A stretch of 64,000 nt of DNA from Montifringilla adamsi (lineage: Eukaryota > Chordata > Aves > Passeriformes > Passeridae), in contig JAGGNK010007559.1 in assembly GCA_017590115.1 (NCBI GenBank), positions 508,076-572,075 on the forward strand, read 5' to 3'. Positions 23,481 through 35,074 of the stretch are shown here, one piece after another. Under the pieces are notes generated by a model that had not been told where the DNA came from, ran no database searches, and worked only from the letters and a program-made list of their open reading frames with translations. A program made the position numbers and the translations under genes. Position 1 is the stretch's first letter, and every line of letters starts with the position of its first letter.

Positions 23481-24289
23481 CGAAGTGAGCTGAAGGAGCA
23501 TCATAAATCATCCCGGGAAGTGTTTGGCAGGAGCCCCACTGGAGCCACTTGTGCCGACAAGGAAGAGAGGGTCTGCCGTGCCCCGGGAACCTCGGCGGGG
23601 AGAACAGCGGCACCCAGTGCCCCTGAGACACGGAAAGGCTCCGGAGCAGCTTCCAAACCTCCTGGACAGAGCAGGAGCAGGGAAGGGACGAGCACAGCAG
23701 CTCCACAGCCCTCCCGGCCGGTCCCGGCGGCTCTCCCGCATCCCCTCCGCGCTGCCCCTCCTGCCCGTGCCACCCTCCGGCAGTGGCTGGTGCACCTCAT
23801 GGCCCTCGGCACCACAGAAGCTGCTTCTGACACGCGTGTTTCTTAGCCCAGAGTATTTGGGGACATCCTGCTCGCTTTCCAGACTCCACCTGTCCCCCCA
23901 GCACCCCCAAGCTCTGCACGGGGGATCCTGGGGCTCGATGTGGCACCAAGCCAGTGCCCAAATGCTGGCAGTGCAGCACCTCCTGCCTGTACCGATTCTG
24001 AGGCCAAATCCACGCTTTTCTACCTTTCTCCAGCTCCCAATTTCTTTCCCAATATGCCTTCTGAAATTCCTGCAAATTCCCTCAGCGCAGTGCAGAAGGA
24101 GGATGACACACCGCTCTGCTGAGCCACCTTATACCTCTTACAGGGGTCACAGGAACCACTCACAAGCACTTACTGGGACACCCCTGTTCCCAGATCACGT
24201 ACTTCAGCATTCTTCCCACTCCCCTGTCCCTCTCCTTTCCCTTCCTTGCAGTTTTGTTTTCCCCACCCAGCAGAAAGGACAGCAGCCAA

Positions 24290-24430
24290 CACTTCTTGCT
24301 GCTTCATCTCGATTCAGTCAGTTTTATATCTCACAAATGCATGTGCAGATTTCTCCACTTCTTTATTTGTTCATTAAGACTCCAATAAAAGTGTTATAAA
24401 AATGCCCTTTTCTGTTGGTAATTGCAATTC
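24290..24430. promoter_or_regulatory. AT-rich island, candidate regulatory element
   Basis: TTATTTGTTCATTAAG, CAATAAAAGTGTTATAAAAA and GGTAATTGCAATTCC occur in a row in otherwise GC-rich DNA. Confidence 0.3.
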
Positions 24431-25414
24431 CTGGTTTAATATGCGAGCAGTGCTGGCTCTCCTGAGAGACTCCCCACGCTCTGTAAACACCAGGGCTGCC
24501 CAGCACAGCCGGCTGCGGGTCCAGCCACAGCCCCATCCTCCTCTCCTCTGCCTTTCTGCAGAACAAATGCTTTTCGCTCTGATGTTCCCCACATTGAGCA
24601 TCTGCCTCAGGCTGAAATTTTGAGCGAAGTTTTAGCAAAAACAGTTCAAACATTTCCGAGAACAAGGCAGAGGAAAAATGCTGTTTTGACACATTGGGGG
24701 AAAAAAAAGGTGTTCTACAGCCCTGGTGCTCAGGAGGCTTCCCAGCTCCTGTGGCCGGTAAGGAGCCAGAGCAGGGCTGGAGGCTGTGTGTGTCCCGGGT
24801 CCCTGCTCCCCCAGTGAGCCCCTGCCCACCCTGGCAGCCACACACAGTGCCCAGCACTTCCTCTCCTCACAGAGTTGGAAAAGCCAAGAAAAGGCTGAAG
24901 CTGCAAAGCACCAGCAGAAGTCCCAGACAAGGCAGTGAGACAGCCCAAGTCCCCCAGTCCTTCTGAAGGCTGTGCTTAGTGCTGAGCACCCAGCAACCCT
25001 GGCACAGTCACACACAAGAAATGCATCCTGTGCTGTGAATCACTGGCACGCTGGATAATCTGTAACCTGTTCTCAGGAACCAGATCCTCTGGTGCCCTGG
25101 CAGTGGGCACAGCCAGGGCTCTACACCTGCACTTGCACCTGCAAAATTCTCGAGTGCGAGGAGGACCGGGAGAGCAGGGGGGCACAAAGAGACCCCAGGA
25201 GTGAACAGCAGCACAACACAGCACTGGAGTGGGCGCTCCCTTGGAACAGAAGGATTTGGGAACCAGCAAGCAGAAACTCCAACTTGTGGAGTGCAAACAG
25301 CTCCTGCCAGCGCTGCCGCAGGAGCAGAACGCACCCAGGAACCAGCTCGGCGAAAACTGCCTCCAACAGCACCCATCAGCATGAAAACCAACCTTCTAGC
25401 TGCTAATTCTGGAT

Positions 25415-25785
25415 GACTGAACTGTGCAAAGCTCAAGATTTCTTTATGCCATCGTTTTTCACTCTAAAAAAATCAAGAAAATGCTGGGCTCTGGTGGCAA
25501 ATGCCTATTCTGGAAGGAAGATGCTCTAGTGGATCAGACTGTTCTGGTACCGCATCATAATCTATCAAAGTCGGAGTCCCCAGAGCAAGAGAAATCAAAA
25601 CATCATGAATAAAGTGCAACTGTAAGGCTGGGGTAGTCTGACAGTGTCAGCCCGAGCCTCCTGCCGTGCAGTGTGGTATCGATGCCTTCCCCTAATCAAG
25701 TCGATGCTGGCTGAGCGCGCTGCCGACAGCGCATTTGCTCAATTAGAGGAGAACAAATAAGGCAACAAGCCAAGATGGAAGTGGT
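25415..25785. promoter_or_regulatory. Moderately AT-rich block, possibly two regulatory elements
   Basis: The first part (25415-25640) has unusually even base composition and a 62-codon plus-strand frame at 25424-25612 with no recognised domain. The second (25670-25785) contains CTAATCAAG, GCTCAATTAG and AACAAATAAGG. A decayed pseudogene exon cannot be excluded for the first part. Confidence 0.3.
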
Positions 25786-28474
25786 AAGCACAGTGCAGGG
25801 CTCCTGTGCCCGCTCCGTGGGCAGCCACGGGCTGCTCAGACCTGTCCCTGCCCGCAGCTGGGATGGGGGATGCCCACCCTGCTCCCCTTCATCTCCCTGT
25901 CCCGATGCTGTGGGAACCAGCATCCATCCCAGCTGGTACTGCAGCCACCGAGGGACCCCACAGCTCGGGGCAGGGCGAAGCCACAGCCCAACATCCACAC
26001 GTGGGACAACCTGCCCTCTGCTGAATGGGCACCACTGAGGATGTGGATGTGGGACCAGCACTCACAGGGACAGGGATCAAAGTCCACCCAAACACCGCAC
26101 GGAGCTGTGCTGCCATCCCTCCCAGAAACACACAAATCCTGTTTGTGCACAATCCACCAGTGCCACGCTCCCTGTGCCAGAGCTCACTGCTGCTCCCAGC
26201 CTCCGGCTCCCCTCGGGGCTGCCCTGCTCCCGGGCTCACCACATCCCCATCGCTCTGATCCTCCCAACAGCTCCTGCTGCAGGCAGCGGGGGGTTCTGGC
26301 CCTCGTGTGGTGCCTCTGGCTCTCGGCTCACACTTTCAAAGGCAATTAGAAAAGCCCAAGATTTGTCAGCTGCGCCTGGAGCAGCCGGGCAGCACAGGAG
26401 GGCCGTGTGTCACATCTGCCCCTGCCCAGGTCACCCACCTCGGCACCAGGAACCACGGGAGAGGGATGAGGCAGATCAGTACCCGATCCCCCTGCGCAGC
26501 CCTGGGAGCCAGGCCGAGCACAGAACCCACAGCTGGAAACACCCTGCAGCCTCGGCTGCCATGGCTGCAGCAGCACAGGCTGGCCAAGCACCCCGCGCCA
26601 CCAGGAGGGCACAGGGGAGTCCCCAGGGACCCCCCAGCTCTCACCCTGCCCTGAGCACCCTGCAGCTGCTGGAGGCTTAGCCCTGCCACCTCCCACGCTG
26701 ACAGCGAGCAGCCCAGTGGGTCCTGGTCGGAGCTGGCACTGAGTGCTGCCATTTGGAGCATGGGATGGAAGAACACAAAGGAAAACTCCCTCTCCCAAGA
26801 ACGAAGAGTAGGAGAGACAGACGACCACAGGCAGAAGAGTTTGGTGCATGGTCAGTGCATGGAGCTGGGCCAGTCAACATGGAAAACAGTGGGAAATATG
26901 GGCAGGTGTAGCAGAAGCTCCAGCAGGATGGGGGAGCCAGGCAGATGGCAATGCAGGAGTTGGGATGGAGACCCAAGACCATGGCAAAAGGGATGGCAAA
27001 AAGTGGAGAGGAGAGCAGCCATGGGCAGGACTGGGCACCTCATGCCCTGAGCACAGAACCCGATTTACGCCAGCCCTGTGGCTCATTCCTGGCCTATCTC
27101 CTCTAGGGAAGGGCAAGGGCTGCACAGCTTTGAGACCTTCACTGCCCAGGAGCGACCAGCAAAGAGCCACAGCCAGTCCAGGGCACCAGTGCAGAGCTTG
27201 TGCCGGGCACCTCCAACAGCCCATCAGCACAGGGATTAAAAACTCTCCTGCATGGCCTCTGAGCTGGGCTCCCGGGGCTGGCAAGTGGAAGGGCAGGGCT
27301 GCAACAGAAAATCTCCATGTGGCTCCATCCAGTCTAAGCAGCAGCATCAGATCAGTGCAGCCTAAAGCCCCTGGTGCCAAGAGGTCCCAGCCTTGCTGGC
27401 AGTGCTGAGCCGAGAAGAGGAGCAGGCAGGGTGTGGGGGCAGCTCACGGCACCACAGGATGTGCCAACACCACGACTTCAGAGAGCTTCAGAGGGCAGCA
27501 CCGAGCCTGGCTTCACCCTGCAAGGCTGATGGGAAGCCAGGGAGGGGAAGGACGGGGCTCGGCTCGGCCAGTGCCCCACGTCAAACCAGCCACAGCTCTG
27601 AGCAGAGCCAGACCAGCCCTACTGGCAGCACTGCAAAGGCAGAGGGGCCTCAGAGAGAGCCCAGCCCCGTGAGCTGCAGCAGCAGCAGCGAGCCCGGGGC
27701 TCCTCACCCACGCTGCCACCCCCGCCGGGCAGAGCGGCCACGATCCATGGCTGCAGCACACAGAGCTCCTGCAGGCTCCTAAAGCTCCTCCTCACAGCCA
27801 GGCCTCTCTCTGCTCCTGCCCAGGAGCCACTCAGACATTTTTTCACAGGTTTTAAAGCTCTGTCACATCCCACTGAGCCCCAGCTCTCACTAACAGATCT
27901 AAATTCGCAGCCCGGACTGTGGGATTTCCAGCTGGCCACCATCCCTGCCAGTGCAATGGGGATGGATTAGGGCACCTCAGCCTGGCCACAGCGATAATCC
28001 TCTGCCTTATCAGCACGGGAGGCACTGGAGAGAAGGGTGCTGGAGCTCACGGGGACCCCGTGCCAGGGCTGCCTGTATGGGAGGGAGCTCCTGCCTGGCC
28101 GCGGGTGCCGATCCTGCGGCACAGCTCCTCTCCTGCTGCACCAAGCCCAGCAAAGGCCAGCAAAGAGCCTTTTCCCACCAGCCGAGGGACTTCAGCACTG
28201 GGAGATGAGGGCTGGCAGGGCAAGGGGACAGCCCCAGGGGGAGCAGGCACAGAGCAGTGTCTGCGCTAATGCAATTAGTTAAAGCAGTTAAATGACGACT
28301 CCAAGTCAGCGCTAAACGCGCAGCACTGGCCACACCAGAGCCTTCTCATGCTGGCGCTCCCATCACGCCTGCCAGGCACCCACACTCCCTTCACCCCCTG
28401 CCCTGCAAACCCCCACCTTGTCCTGCAGGCCCCCTGCCCGCCCACTCCATTGCTGGGAACGTGCAGGGCACCGG

Positions 28475-28700
28475 CACAGCAGAAGGATTTAATTGCATGT
28501 CAAAATTAAATCTCTTTTGATGAAGAACAATTCAACTATGGCTCTGCCTAATCAAATTAACAAAGTCTTTTTTGATTTTCAATTATCTTCTTCGCTGGAA
28601 CACTTTATCCGCTGCTCCTGCGATGCAGCTGACAAGCCCCGACTGACAATTGAGGTGTTTTGCCGCACATCAGCGAGGCAGGGTGACCGTGGGGCTTCTC
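28475..28700. promoter_or_regulatory. AT-rich island with TCF and SOX sites
   Basis: Contains TTTAATTGCATG near 28487, CTTTTGAT (TCF reverse) near 28514, AACAAT (SOX) at 28526-28531, AACAAAG (TCF/SOX) at 28559-28565, and TTTTTTGATTTTCAATTATC near 28570. A plus-strand frame is open through the island, but its peptide matches nothing I know and the motif density favours a regulatory role. Confidence 0.4.
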
Positions 28701-28890
28701 CGGCCCCACCCCCCGAGCCCAGCCAGGAGACAACTGCAGCAAACACGCAGGACAAAGTGACAACGGCAGCCCCTCACTGTGGCACAGCTGGGGCCGGGCC
28801 AGCTCCTCGCCTCACTGGGCTGGGAGGGACCAGCCCACCCTCAGCACCCGCACGAGCGCTGCAACATCACCTCCAGCATCCCACCGCAGC

Positions 28891-28972
28891 CTGGAGATGT
28901 GGGGACAGCCAGCAGTGAGGCCAGTCCCACCCTGGAGATGTGGGGACAGCCAGCAGCTAGGCCAGTCCCACC
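28891..28972. repeat. 41-bp tandem duplication
   Basis: CTGGAGATGTGGGGACAGCC starts at 28891 and again at 28932. The two 41-bp copies differ at only one or two bases. Confidence 0.9.
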
Positions 28973-29118
28973 CATCTGTGCCCCAACAGTGACAGCAGGA
29001 GAGGTGAGCCCGGGGAGGCCACTCAGCACCTTCCTGGGGAGAAAACTCCAGATAAAAGCACCCATCACCTCTGCAGGTGACCCATCACCGCCCACCTGGA
29101 GCCCCCGTTGTTGCGGTG

Positions 29119-29516
29119 TGATGTCATGGCTTGCCTCAGTTCCCCTGGTTTCTCCCTGAAATCTCCTTCCCCAGGTGGGGCGTCAATCACCCTTCCTTTC
29201 CCCACCCTTGACCCCTGCTGGGCACTGTCTATCAAACCAGAAATTCCAAGGGGAGCGTCGAGTGATTGGCAGGTTCAAAGGATGCTCTCCACCCCCTGGG
29301 GGGCCATTGGCCCACCCAGGTGTCCCTCTCACCTGAGACCCCCTCCCCCTGTACCCAGTTGATGCTCCCTGGGTCCCTGCCCCTCTCCCCAGGTAAAAGG
29401 CGAGCAGAGCACGCGGTCCAAGTTCTGTTGGAGGGTTCTGTGGAGTTGTTGCAGGCCCGAAATAAAAACTCTGGATTAAAAACTCTCCATCACTCCTTTC
29501 TTCACCTCACCTTACA
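29119..29516 (+). mobile_element. Endogenous retroviral LTR (solo or truncated)
   Basis: The segment has the layout of a retroviral LTR on the plus strand. It begins TGATGTCATGG, has two inverted CCAAT boxes (ATTGG at 29265-29269 and 29306-29310), a degenerate TATA box (GTAAAAGG at 29393-29400), a polyadenylation signal AATAAA at 29461-29466, and ends CACCTTACA. The sequence resembles avian LTRs I recall, but family naming needs a repeat library. Flanks GGTG and GGTT would be a 4-bp target duplication with one mismatch. The 5' boundary is uncertain by about 10 bases. No primer-binding site or internal region follows. Confidence 0.6.
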
Positions 29517-31060
29517 GGTTTCTCCAGCTCAGGGAGGCCTGAGGAGTGACCCCCTCACAGCAAGCTCCAGCCGTAAGCACTGGAGCTCGGGACGTGCCCG
29601 GACTTGTCCCCACGCTCGGCTGCAGGCACAGGGAACTGAACAGCGTCTCTGGGGAGGAAGGACACAGGTGCCGCTGTTTGGTCAGCAGCTGGGACCAGGC
29701 AGACCAAGGCAGTCCCGTCAGTAATACTGGTACCCTCCAATACCCCGTGCTGCCCAGAGCGTGCCAGCCCTCGAGGCAGGGCTGCAGCTCACTGAGGGGA
29801 CACCAGCAGGATGAAGCCTGGCCCTGCCAGCCCCCATTCCCTGCTGGCTAGCTGTCCCTCAGCTGTCACACTCAAAGGTCACTTTTAGGAGCAGAACTGA
29901 CTTGTGTGAAAGCATCAAGAGGCTGGTGAACCTGTCCCAGGGCACAGGGTCCTGCCCTGCTCTGCCCTGGCGGGGGGCTGCAGTGCAGACCACTGGTGCT
30001 GAGCACCAGGACATTGTGTCAGGAGGATGAGGAAGGACAGGAGATGCCTGAGCCTGCCTGACCACCGTGATGGGCAGGTGCTGACAGTCTGCAGGCAGCA
30101 GACAAGCACCGAGGCTGTCCAGGGACACCTCCACCCCTTCCCCTGCTTCCAGCGGTGCCAGGCACTTGGTGAGGATGGATCTCCCTCTGCTCCCACTCTG
30201 GACAGGCCCCAGGAAACTACAGGAAATGACAGATGGGACCCAGGAATCCCAGAAGAGCTGGCTCATCCCAGCACTCTCAGCCAGGCTGTGCACCCACCAC
30301 AGGCCCTGGAGGTGCTCTGAGCTTCCTGCAGCTGCAGAGACATTAAGCTGTGATGGCAGGACAAAATGTATTAAAAGATGCTAATTTAATTAAAAGAACA
30401 CAACAACAGCTAAATGAGCAAGAACACCTCTGCAAGCAGGGTACACATAGCAGCACGGGGGATGCCGTGGGGCCCCACAGCAGAAGCACAGACTGAGCTC
30501 TGAGCTCCCTTCTGCACCAGCACAGGTTCCAGGGATCCTCTCACCTCCTCGTCCCTCCTGGGGTGCTGAGCACACCCACCCACGGCTCTCCCTGGGATTA
30601 TCTGCCAGCTCACAGCCAGCAGCACCTCCTCCTCCTCCTCCTCCTCCTCGGCGTGTTCCCAAACCCAGTCTGCAGGATCCCATCCCGCTGCAGCCCCTGG
30701 GCAGGGAGCCTTGCCTCGCTGGTACCTGCAGGCACAGTGGGGCTGGAGCTGAGCTCAGCTCCCTCCGCGGAGCCTGCAGGCAGGGGGACAGCTCCTGGGG
30801 GTCCCCTGCACAGCACAGGTTTGCACCCCAGGGCTGTCCTACGCCCCAGCACTGTCCTGCACCCCAGAGCTGTCCTGCAGCGGCTCCAGTGTAGCTCTGG
30901 CACCTTTTCTGCGTTATTGAGCTGTTTTGGAGGGAAACCTTCATCCACATCGATCTGGGGTGAAGCAGCGTCCCTGCCTGCCTGGGGCTGGCAAATACCC
31001 AGAGCAGCCTGCTCTTCCCTCCTGCCAGGGGGTCCGTGCGGGGTCCCCCTGTGCCCCAGA
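29517..31060. other. GC-rich spacer
   Basis: No gene recognised. A small AT-rich patch lies at 30335-30425 (TATTAAAAGATGCTAATTTAATTAAAAG). The rest is GC-rich with a trinucleotide tract, listed separately. Confidence 0.55.
30625..30649. repeat. (CTC)n microsatellite
   Basis: About eight uninterrupted CCT/CTC units. Confidence 0.9.
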
Positions 31061-31065
31061 CCATG

Positions 31066-31250
31066 GGGTCACACACAGGTCACACGGGGTCACACATCAG
31101 GGTCACAACCGGGGTCACAACCGGGGTCACACCTGGTTCACACTCGGGGTCATACTCAAGTCACACTGGGGTCACACTCAGGATCAAGCTTAGGGTCACA
31201 CCCAGGTCACACTCGGGTCACACCCAGGTCACACCCGGGTCACAGCCGGG
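31066..31250. repeat. GGTCACAC minisatellite with nuclear-receptor half-sites
   Basis: An irregular 10-12 bp unit of the form (A/G)GGTCACAC repeats about fifteen times. Each copy holds RGGTCA, the nuclear-receptor half-site. From 31193 to 31242 five half-sites (at 31193, 31204, 31215, 31226 and 31237) are each separated by exactly five bases, giving four overlapping DR5 elements, the spacing preferred by RAR/RXR. A DR5 pair also occurs at 31066-31082. Whether these are bound is not known. Confidence 0.85.
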
Positions 31251-31252
31251 GT

Positions 31253-31268
31253 GGGGGGGGGGGGGGGG
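31253..31268. repeat. Run of 16 guanines
   Basis: A G16 homopolymer directly follows the GGTCA array and is preceded by GGGGT. It could form a G-quadruplex and is a likely place for sequencing or assembly length error. Confidence 0.9.
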
Positions 31269-31269
31269 T

Positions 31270-31520
31270 CCCGCAGTCCCCAGTGCGCGCACACACCGCC
31301 CCCTGCCGGCCCCAGCGCTGCCCGCAGCCGAGACCCCCGGGCCGGACCCCCCTGCCCGCAGCCCGTAGCGGGGTCCCAGCGGGGACAGCCACGCGTTGGA
31401 TACGCACAGCCAGGACAGGAGCCAGGGCGCACAGGAGGCTGAGCACGGCTTTCAGAGCCTGCCCGGGATTGTGCGAACACCCTGCGGGCCCCATGGCTGG
31501 GACGCTCTCTGGAGCTGCCC
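31270..31520. other. CpG-rich patch
   Basis: GC-rich with many CpGs just after the G run. No start codon or donor combination was convincing. It could be a small CpG island. Confidence 0.35.
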
Positions 31521-31673
31521 AGCTGAGGAGGGGCAGCGCCCCCTGAGCCCACCTGGCTCTGCACCACAGGGACACAGCACGACCCAGGCCAGGCCAACAG
31601 AAGCCAGTTTGGCTCCAGGGTGAGCTGGGCTGGTGGGACAGGAACAGCAGGAGCAGCAGCCCCCTCCCTCCTC

Positions 31674-31965
31674 TGTCATCCTAATTTTTTAAGATTTTCT
31701 AAGCCTTCTGATGTTTGCATTCTTGTAATGAACTTTCTCACACACTTTCTGTAAATAACTTATTGTTTTGCATTCTTTTATAGAAGAAGAAAAATTTGAT
31801 AGATTATTAGTTTGTCCAGTGTTATTGGAGAGATGGCACTTTCACCTTCCAATCCACTGTCACCTTTGGAAACCTATAAATGTTAGAGTCAGAAAATAAA
31901 CTCCCCTTTTTACCTCAAGAACAACAGTGTGTTCATGTCGTGTTTTTCCGTGTCTCATAGTGACA
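31674..31965 (+). mobile_element. Solo LTR of an endogenous retrovirus
   Basis: A 292-bp element starts TGTCA and ends TGACA, perfect inverted termini. The same six bases CTCCTC flank it at 31668-31673 and 31966-31971, a target-site duplication of the length typical of ERVK-like elements. TATAAA is at 31875-31880 and AATAAA at 31895-31900, so the polyadenylation signal sits only 20 bases after the TATA box. The U5-like end is T-rich. The duplication directly abuts both ends, so no internal viral sequence remains and the element arose by LTR-LTR recombination. AT content contrasts strongly with the flanks. Confidence 0.85.
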
Positions 31966-33264
31966 CTCCTCCCCACACTGGGCAGGGCAGAGGGGCTGGA
32001 GGAACACGAGGATGCTGCTCCTCCACAGCTTCCACAGGAGCATTGGATTCTGTCTTCATGGGTGAAGGGATGGGCTCCCATTCCCAGGTCTCTCCACTTC
32101 CAATCCCTTTTGTGCCTTTTCCAAAGAGGGGCTGATCACATCCTGGCAGATGCTGGGAGCAGACGCCTAATGGAGGCCATCTGCCACATTTCACAGGGAA
32201 AATTATTCAAACTCGCTAGGACTTTAATTTAATCAGCTGGCTCTGAAGTGGGCACTGGACGATCATGGGAGCAGGTGTGAGCCCGGACCAGTGAGGTGAG
32301 AGCTCCAGCCCCGCTCACACAGCGAGAACAGGAGCTGCTGGTGCTGTGAGCCCACCTGGCACCAGCAAAAAGGCACCACGTGCCCCAGCCTGGGCCGAGC
32401 CAGGACATCTCCCCTCGGGAAAGCTCCTGGAGCAGCCCCAGCGCTCCGGAGCCACAGCATGGAGGAGGATTCACGGCACAGCAGACAGGCCATGGGTGAC
32501 CAGCACGGAACCTGCTGGCCCTGCTCGCAGGCATGCTCACCCTGCCGTGTCCCTGGGACCTGGGCCGGGCTGTTGGGAGGGAAAGGGCAGCAGGAGCCAT
32601 CCCCAGGCGTCACCCAGAGCGGCTGTGTGGAGCTCACCCTGCCATTCCCACCTGGGACAGGTCCCACCCTCGCTCCCCGAACGCTTCCCGTATGAGAGAT
32701 GACAGATTGATTTACTGCAAAGAGGGGGAGCGCCAGCCTGGCTCTGGGAAAAGGGGACAGGAGGAACAGGAGGAAAGGTGCCCTCTGTGCTGCATCCTCT
32801 GAAATCTCTCCTCACCCCAAGGCCAGGCAGCCTCCCGTGCCCAGCAGCTGCTGGCTCAGACATCCCCGGTGCCCACAGGACCCCTCAAGGAGAAATAAAC
32901 CCAGGTCTGTCAAAGAGAGGAGGCAAACACAGCCTGGCCACTGCTCCAGACATCTGCAGAGACCTGGGATCCCTCCAAGCGTGTGGTGCCTCCTTGCTGC
33001 CTCTCACGAGCTGTGGAGGGTGTGCAGAAGCATCCGACCACAGCAGCCCCACACCTGGCATGTGAGCCCTGCCAGGAGCTGAAGGGGAAATGGCCCAAGT
33101 GCAACATGGCCCAGGAGGGGATAGGGCCAGAGCTCCTTGAAAGCTCCTTGTGACCACCGTGAGCAGAGCCCTCCTGCTCTGGGTGAAAGGACAAAGCCTT
33201 CAGCCGCCCTTGGCCACGCTGATCCAGAGGCAAATTCCTCCCCAGCCCAAACCTAGGGCACATT

Positions 33265-33345
33265 TACACCCAAGTCATTAATCAGCAATTAGTGATTACA
33301 CTGATGTGACATTAATCATGTCACATCATGCAAATACACGGCGGT
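33265..33345. promoter_or_regulatory. Inverted repeat plus POU octamer
   Basis: GATGTGACAT at 33303-33312 and its exact reverse complement ATGTCACATC at 33318-33327 flank the five bases TAATC. The perfect octamer ATGCAAAT follows immediately at 33328-33335. ATTAATCAGCAATTAGTGATTAC precedes. This looks like a compact, specific protein-binding platform for POU and dimeric factors. Confidence 0.45.
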
Positions 33346-33719
33346 TCCACACTGGATCGGTTCCTCCCTGGTGTTCTGGCATGTCCAGACTCAACTACTC
33401 AAACCTGTTTATCAAACCTGAGCTCGCTCAGGGAGGGACCCGTGGGCCGGGGGTGCCACTGGCCCAGCCCCTGCCACCTCTCCCTTTTCCCTTCCAGTGC
33501 CTTCCAAGGGGGCCCCAGGCAGTGGGACAGAGCAAACCCAGTGCTCTCATCCCTGGGGCTACTGGGAAGCCACTGAGCCCTGCTCAGGACGTTCCCCAAA
33601 GGCCCAGCTCAGCTGGAAGATCCACGGGACAGGGAGGCAAGGGGGTAACTTGGCAGCTGCTCACATTTAGTTTGCACCTTCTTTGCCAGTGTGGAAGGAA
33701 ACAAACGACCTGTGAAGGG

Positions 33720-33910
33720 AACTGAGCGCAGTGATTCATTACCCCCGATGTGTGATGATGGCTTAATTATTTTCTAACTGGGGAGAGACGTTTTCTGACA
33801 GCAGGTGCAAATTAATTCTCCACTGTTTTAAGGAGTGATCGGCCCAGGACAAGCAGAAAACTGGAAAAACTAATTAAATTGGGAGCTGGGTGGAATAAAT
33901 GGAGCAGGGA
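33720..33910. promoter_or_regulatory. AT-rich island, candidate regulatory element
   Basis: GATTCATTACC, GGCTTAATTATTTTC, CAAATTAATTCTCC and ACTAATTAAATTGG lie within 190 bp. Several TAATTA-type cores are present. Confidence 0.35.
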
Positions 33911-34083
33911 GTTTGTTTGCATGGTGCTGATGGGTATTAACGAGCACTGGGAAAGGCACCAGGGCTCCCAGCAGGAAACTGGGGCTGTCTCCAGGGCTCC
34001 CTGTGCCCAGACAGGCTTTGATAGTTCTGGGCACAAGGTGCCACGGTGGTCACAGCATGTGCTACTACGGCACAGAGATGGGC

Positions 34084-34195
34084 AAATCCAGGGCTGTCCC
34101 CAGGGAAGGGAACCCAAGGGCCAGGGAAACCAGGGTTATCCCCAGGGAGAGGAGTCCAAGGATGGGAAATCCAGGGCAGTGCCCAGGCAGAGGGA
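34084..34195. repeat. About 41-bp degenerate tandem repeat, 2.6 copies
   Basis: Units starting AAATCCAGGG/AAACCAGGG occur at 34084, 34127 and 34167, each followed by CCCCAGG. The spacing is 43 and 40 bases, so copies have small indels. Confidence 0.75.
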
Positions 34196-35074
34196 CGTGC
34201 AGGTGCTGACTGCAGGAGGTGGCACTGGAGGCCACCAGCCAGAAGTGCAGCACTGGGGCTCCCCGAGTTCCCCCAGGCTTCACATCTGTCAGGGGCCACA
34301 GCACAGCCAGTCACTGAGACACCAGCACCCACGGGGCACTGGCAGTGGGCAAGAAGCCTGTGGCATCCCTGTCAGGCAGAGCAGGGCTGGGTCACACGTC
34401 CCTGGAGGAGGCAGTGCCCAGCTCTGGAGCTGCAGCCCAGGCTCCCGGGCACCAGGAGCCCCCACGGCCCCTCCAGCCCTGCTTTGGCACACACACACTG
34501 CCACCACCGCCAGCTCCTGCACCGAGGAATGAAAAACAACCAACACCTGAAGGGCTTTGCCACGGGGGGGAGCAGCCAGGGCTCCACAGTCAGGGAAAAA
34601 AGAGTTTCTGTTGAGCGGTTACCATGGAAACACGATTTCTACTTTCCAGCAGCCCCAGTCTCCCAGCCTGCCCGCCGCTCAGTCCTGCTGCCCAGGCCAG
34701 AGCACCATCACCCCCTGCCTCCAGCTTCAGCCTCCGGGGGCTGCAGCCCCTCTGCAACACCCTCAGGGTGCTGAGCCCGCAGCTGCACCCCGGGGCTGCT
34801 CCCCAGCTGCATCCCACAGCACCTCAGGAATTCTAAATGGAACGAGCACTCGAGTCCCAACTCAGATGATGCCGAGGTGAAAATAGGGGAGATCAGCACA
34901 TCGGGAGGTTAAAGGGGTGTCCCGGCTCCCTGCTCGCCCTCCTGCCGCCGGAGGAGGCTGCTGCTGCACGGAGCTCTCCCTCAGCCCATCCCAGCCGCTG
35001 AGGGTCCCCCCCACCTCCCCAGCCCGCTGGGCTGCTCTGCCAGTCCTCCCCCTCCAACACGCCTGCAATGCTGG

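Larger units (their letters stand above)
19236..28470. other. GC-rich spacer with AT-rich islands; no gene recognised
   Basis: CpG-rich patches lie at 19590-19960 and 23560-23800 but no convincing exon was found in either. AT-rich islands at 21.65, 22.15, 23.35, 24.35 and 25.5-25.8 kb are listed separately. The block 25800-28260 is GC-rich with nothing recognisable. Confidence 0.6.
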
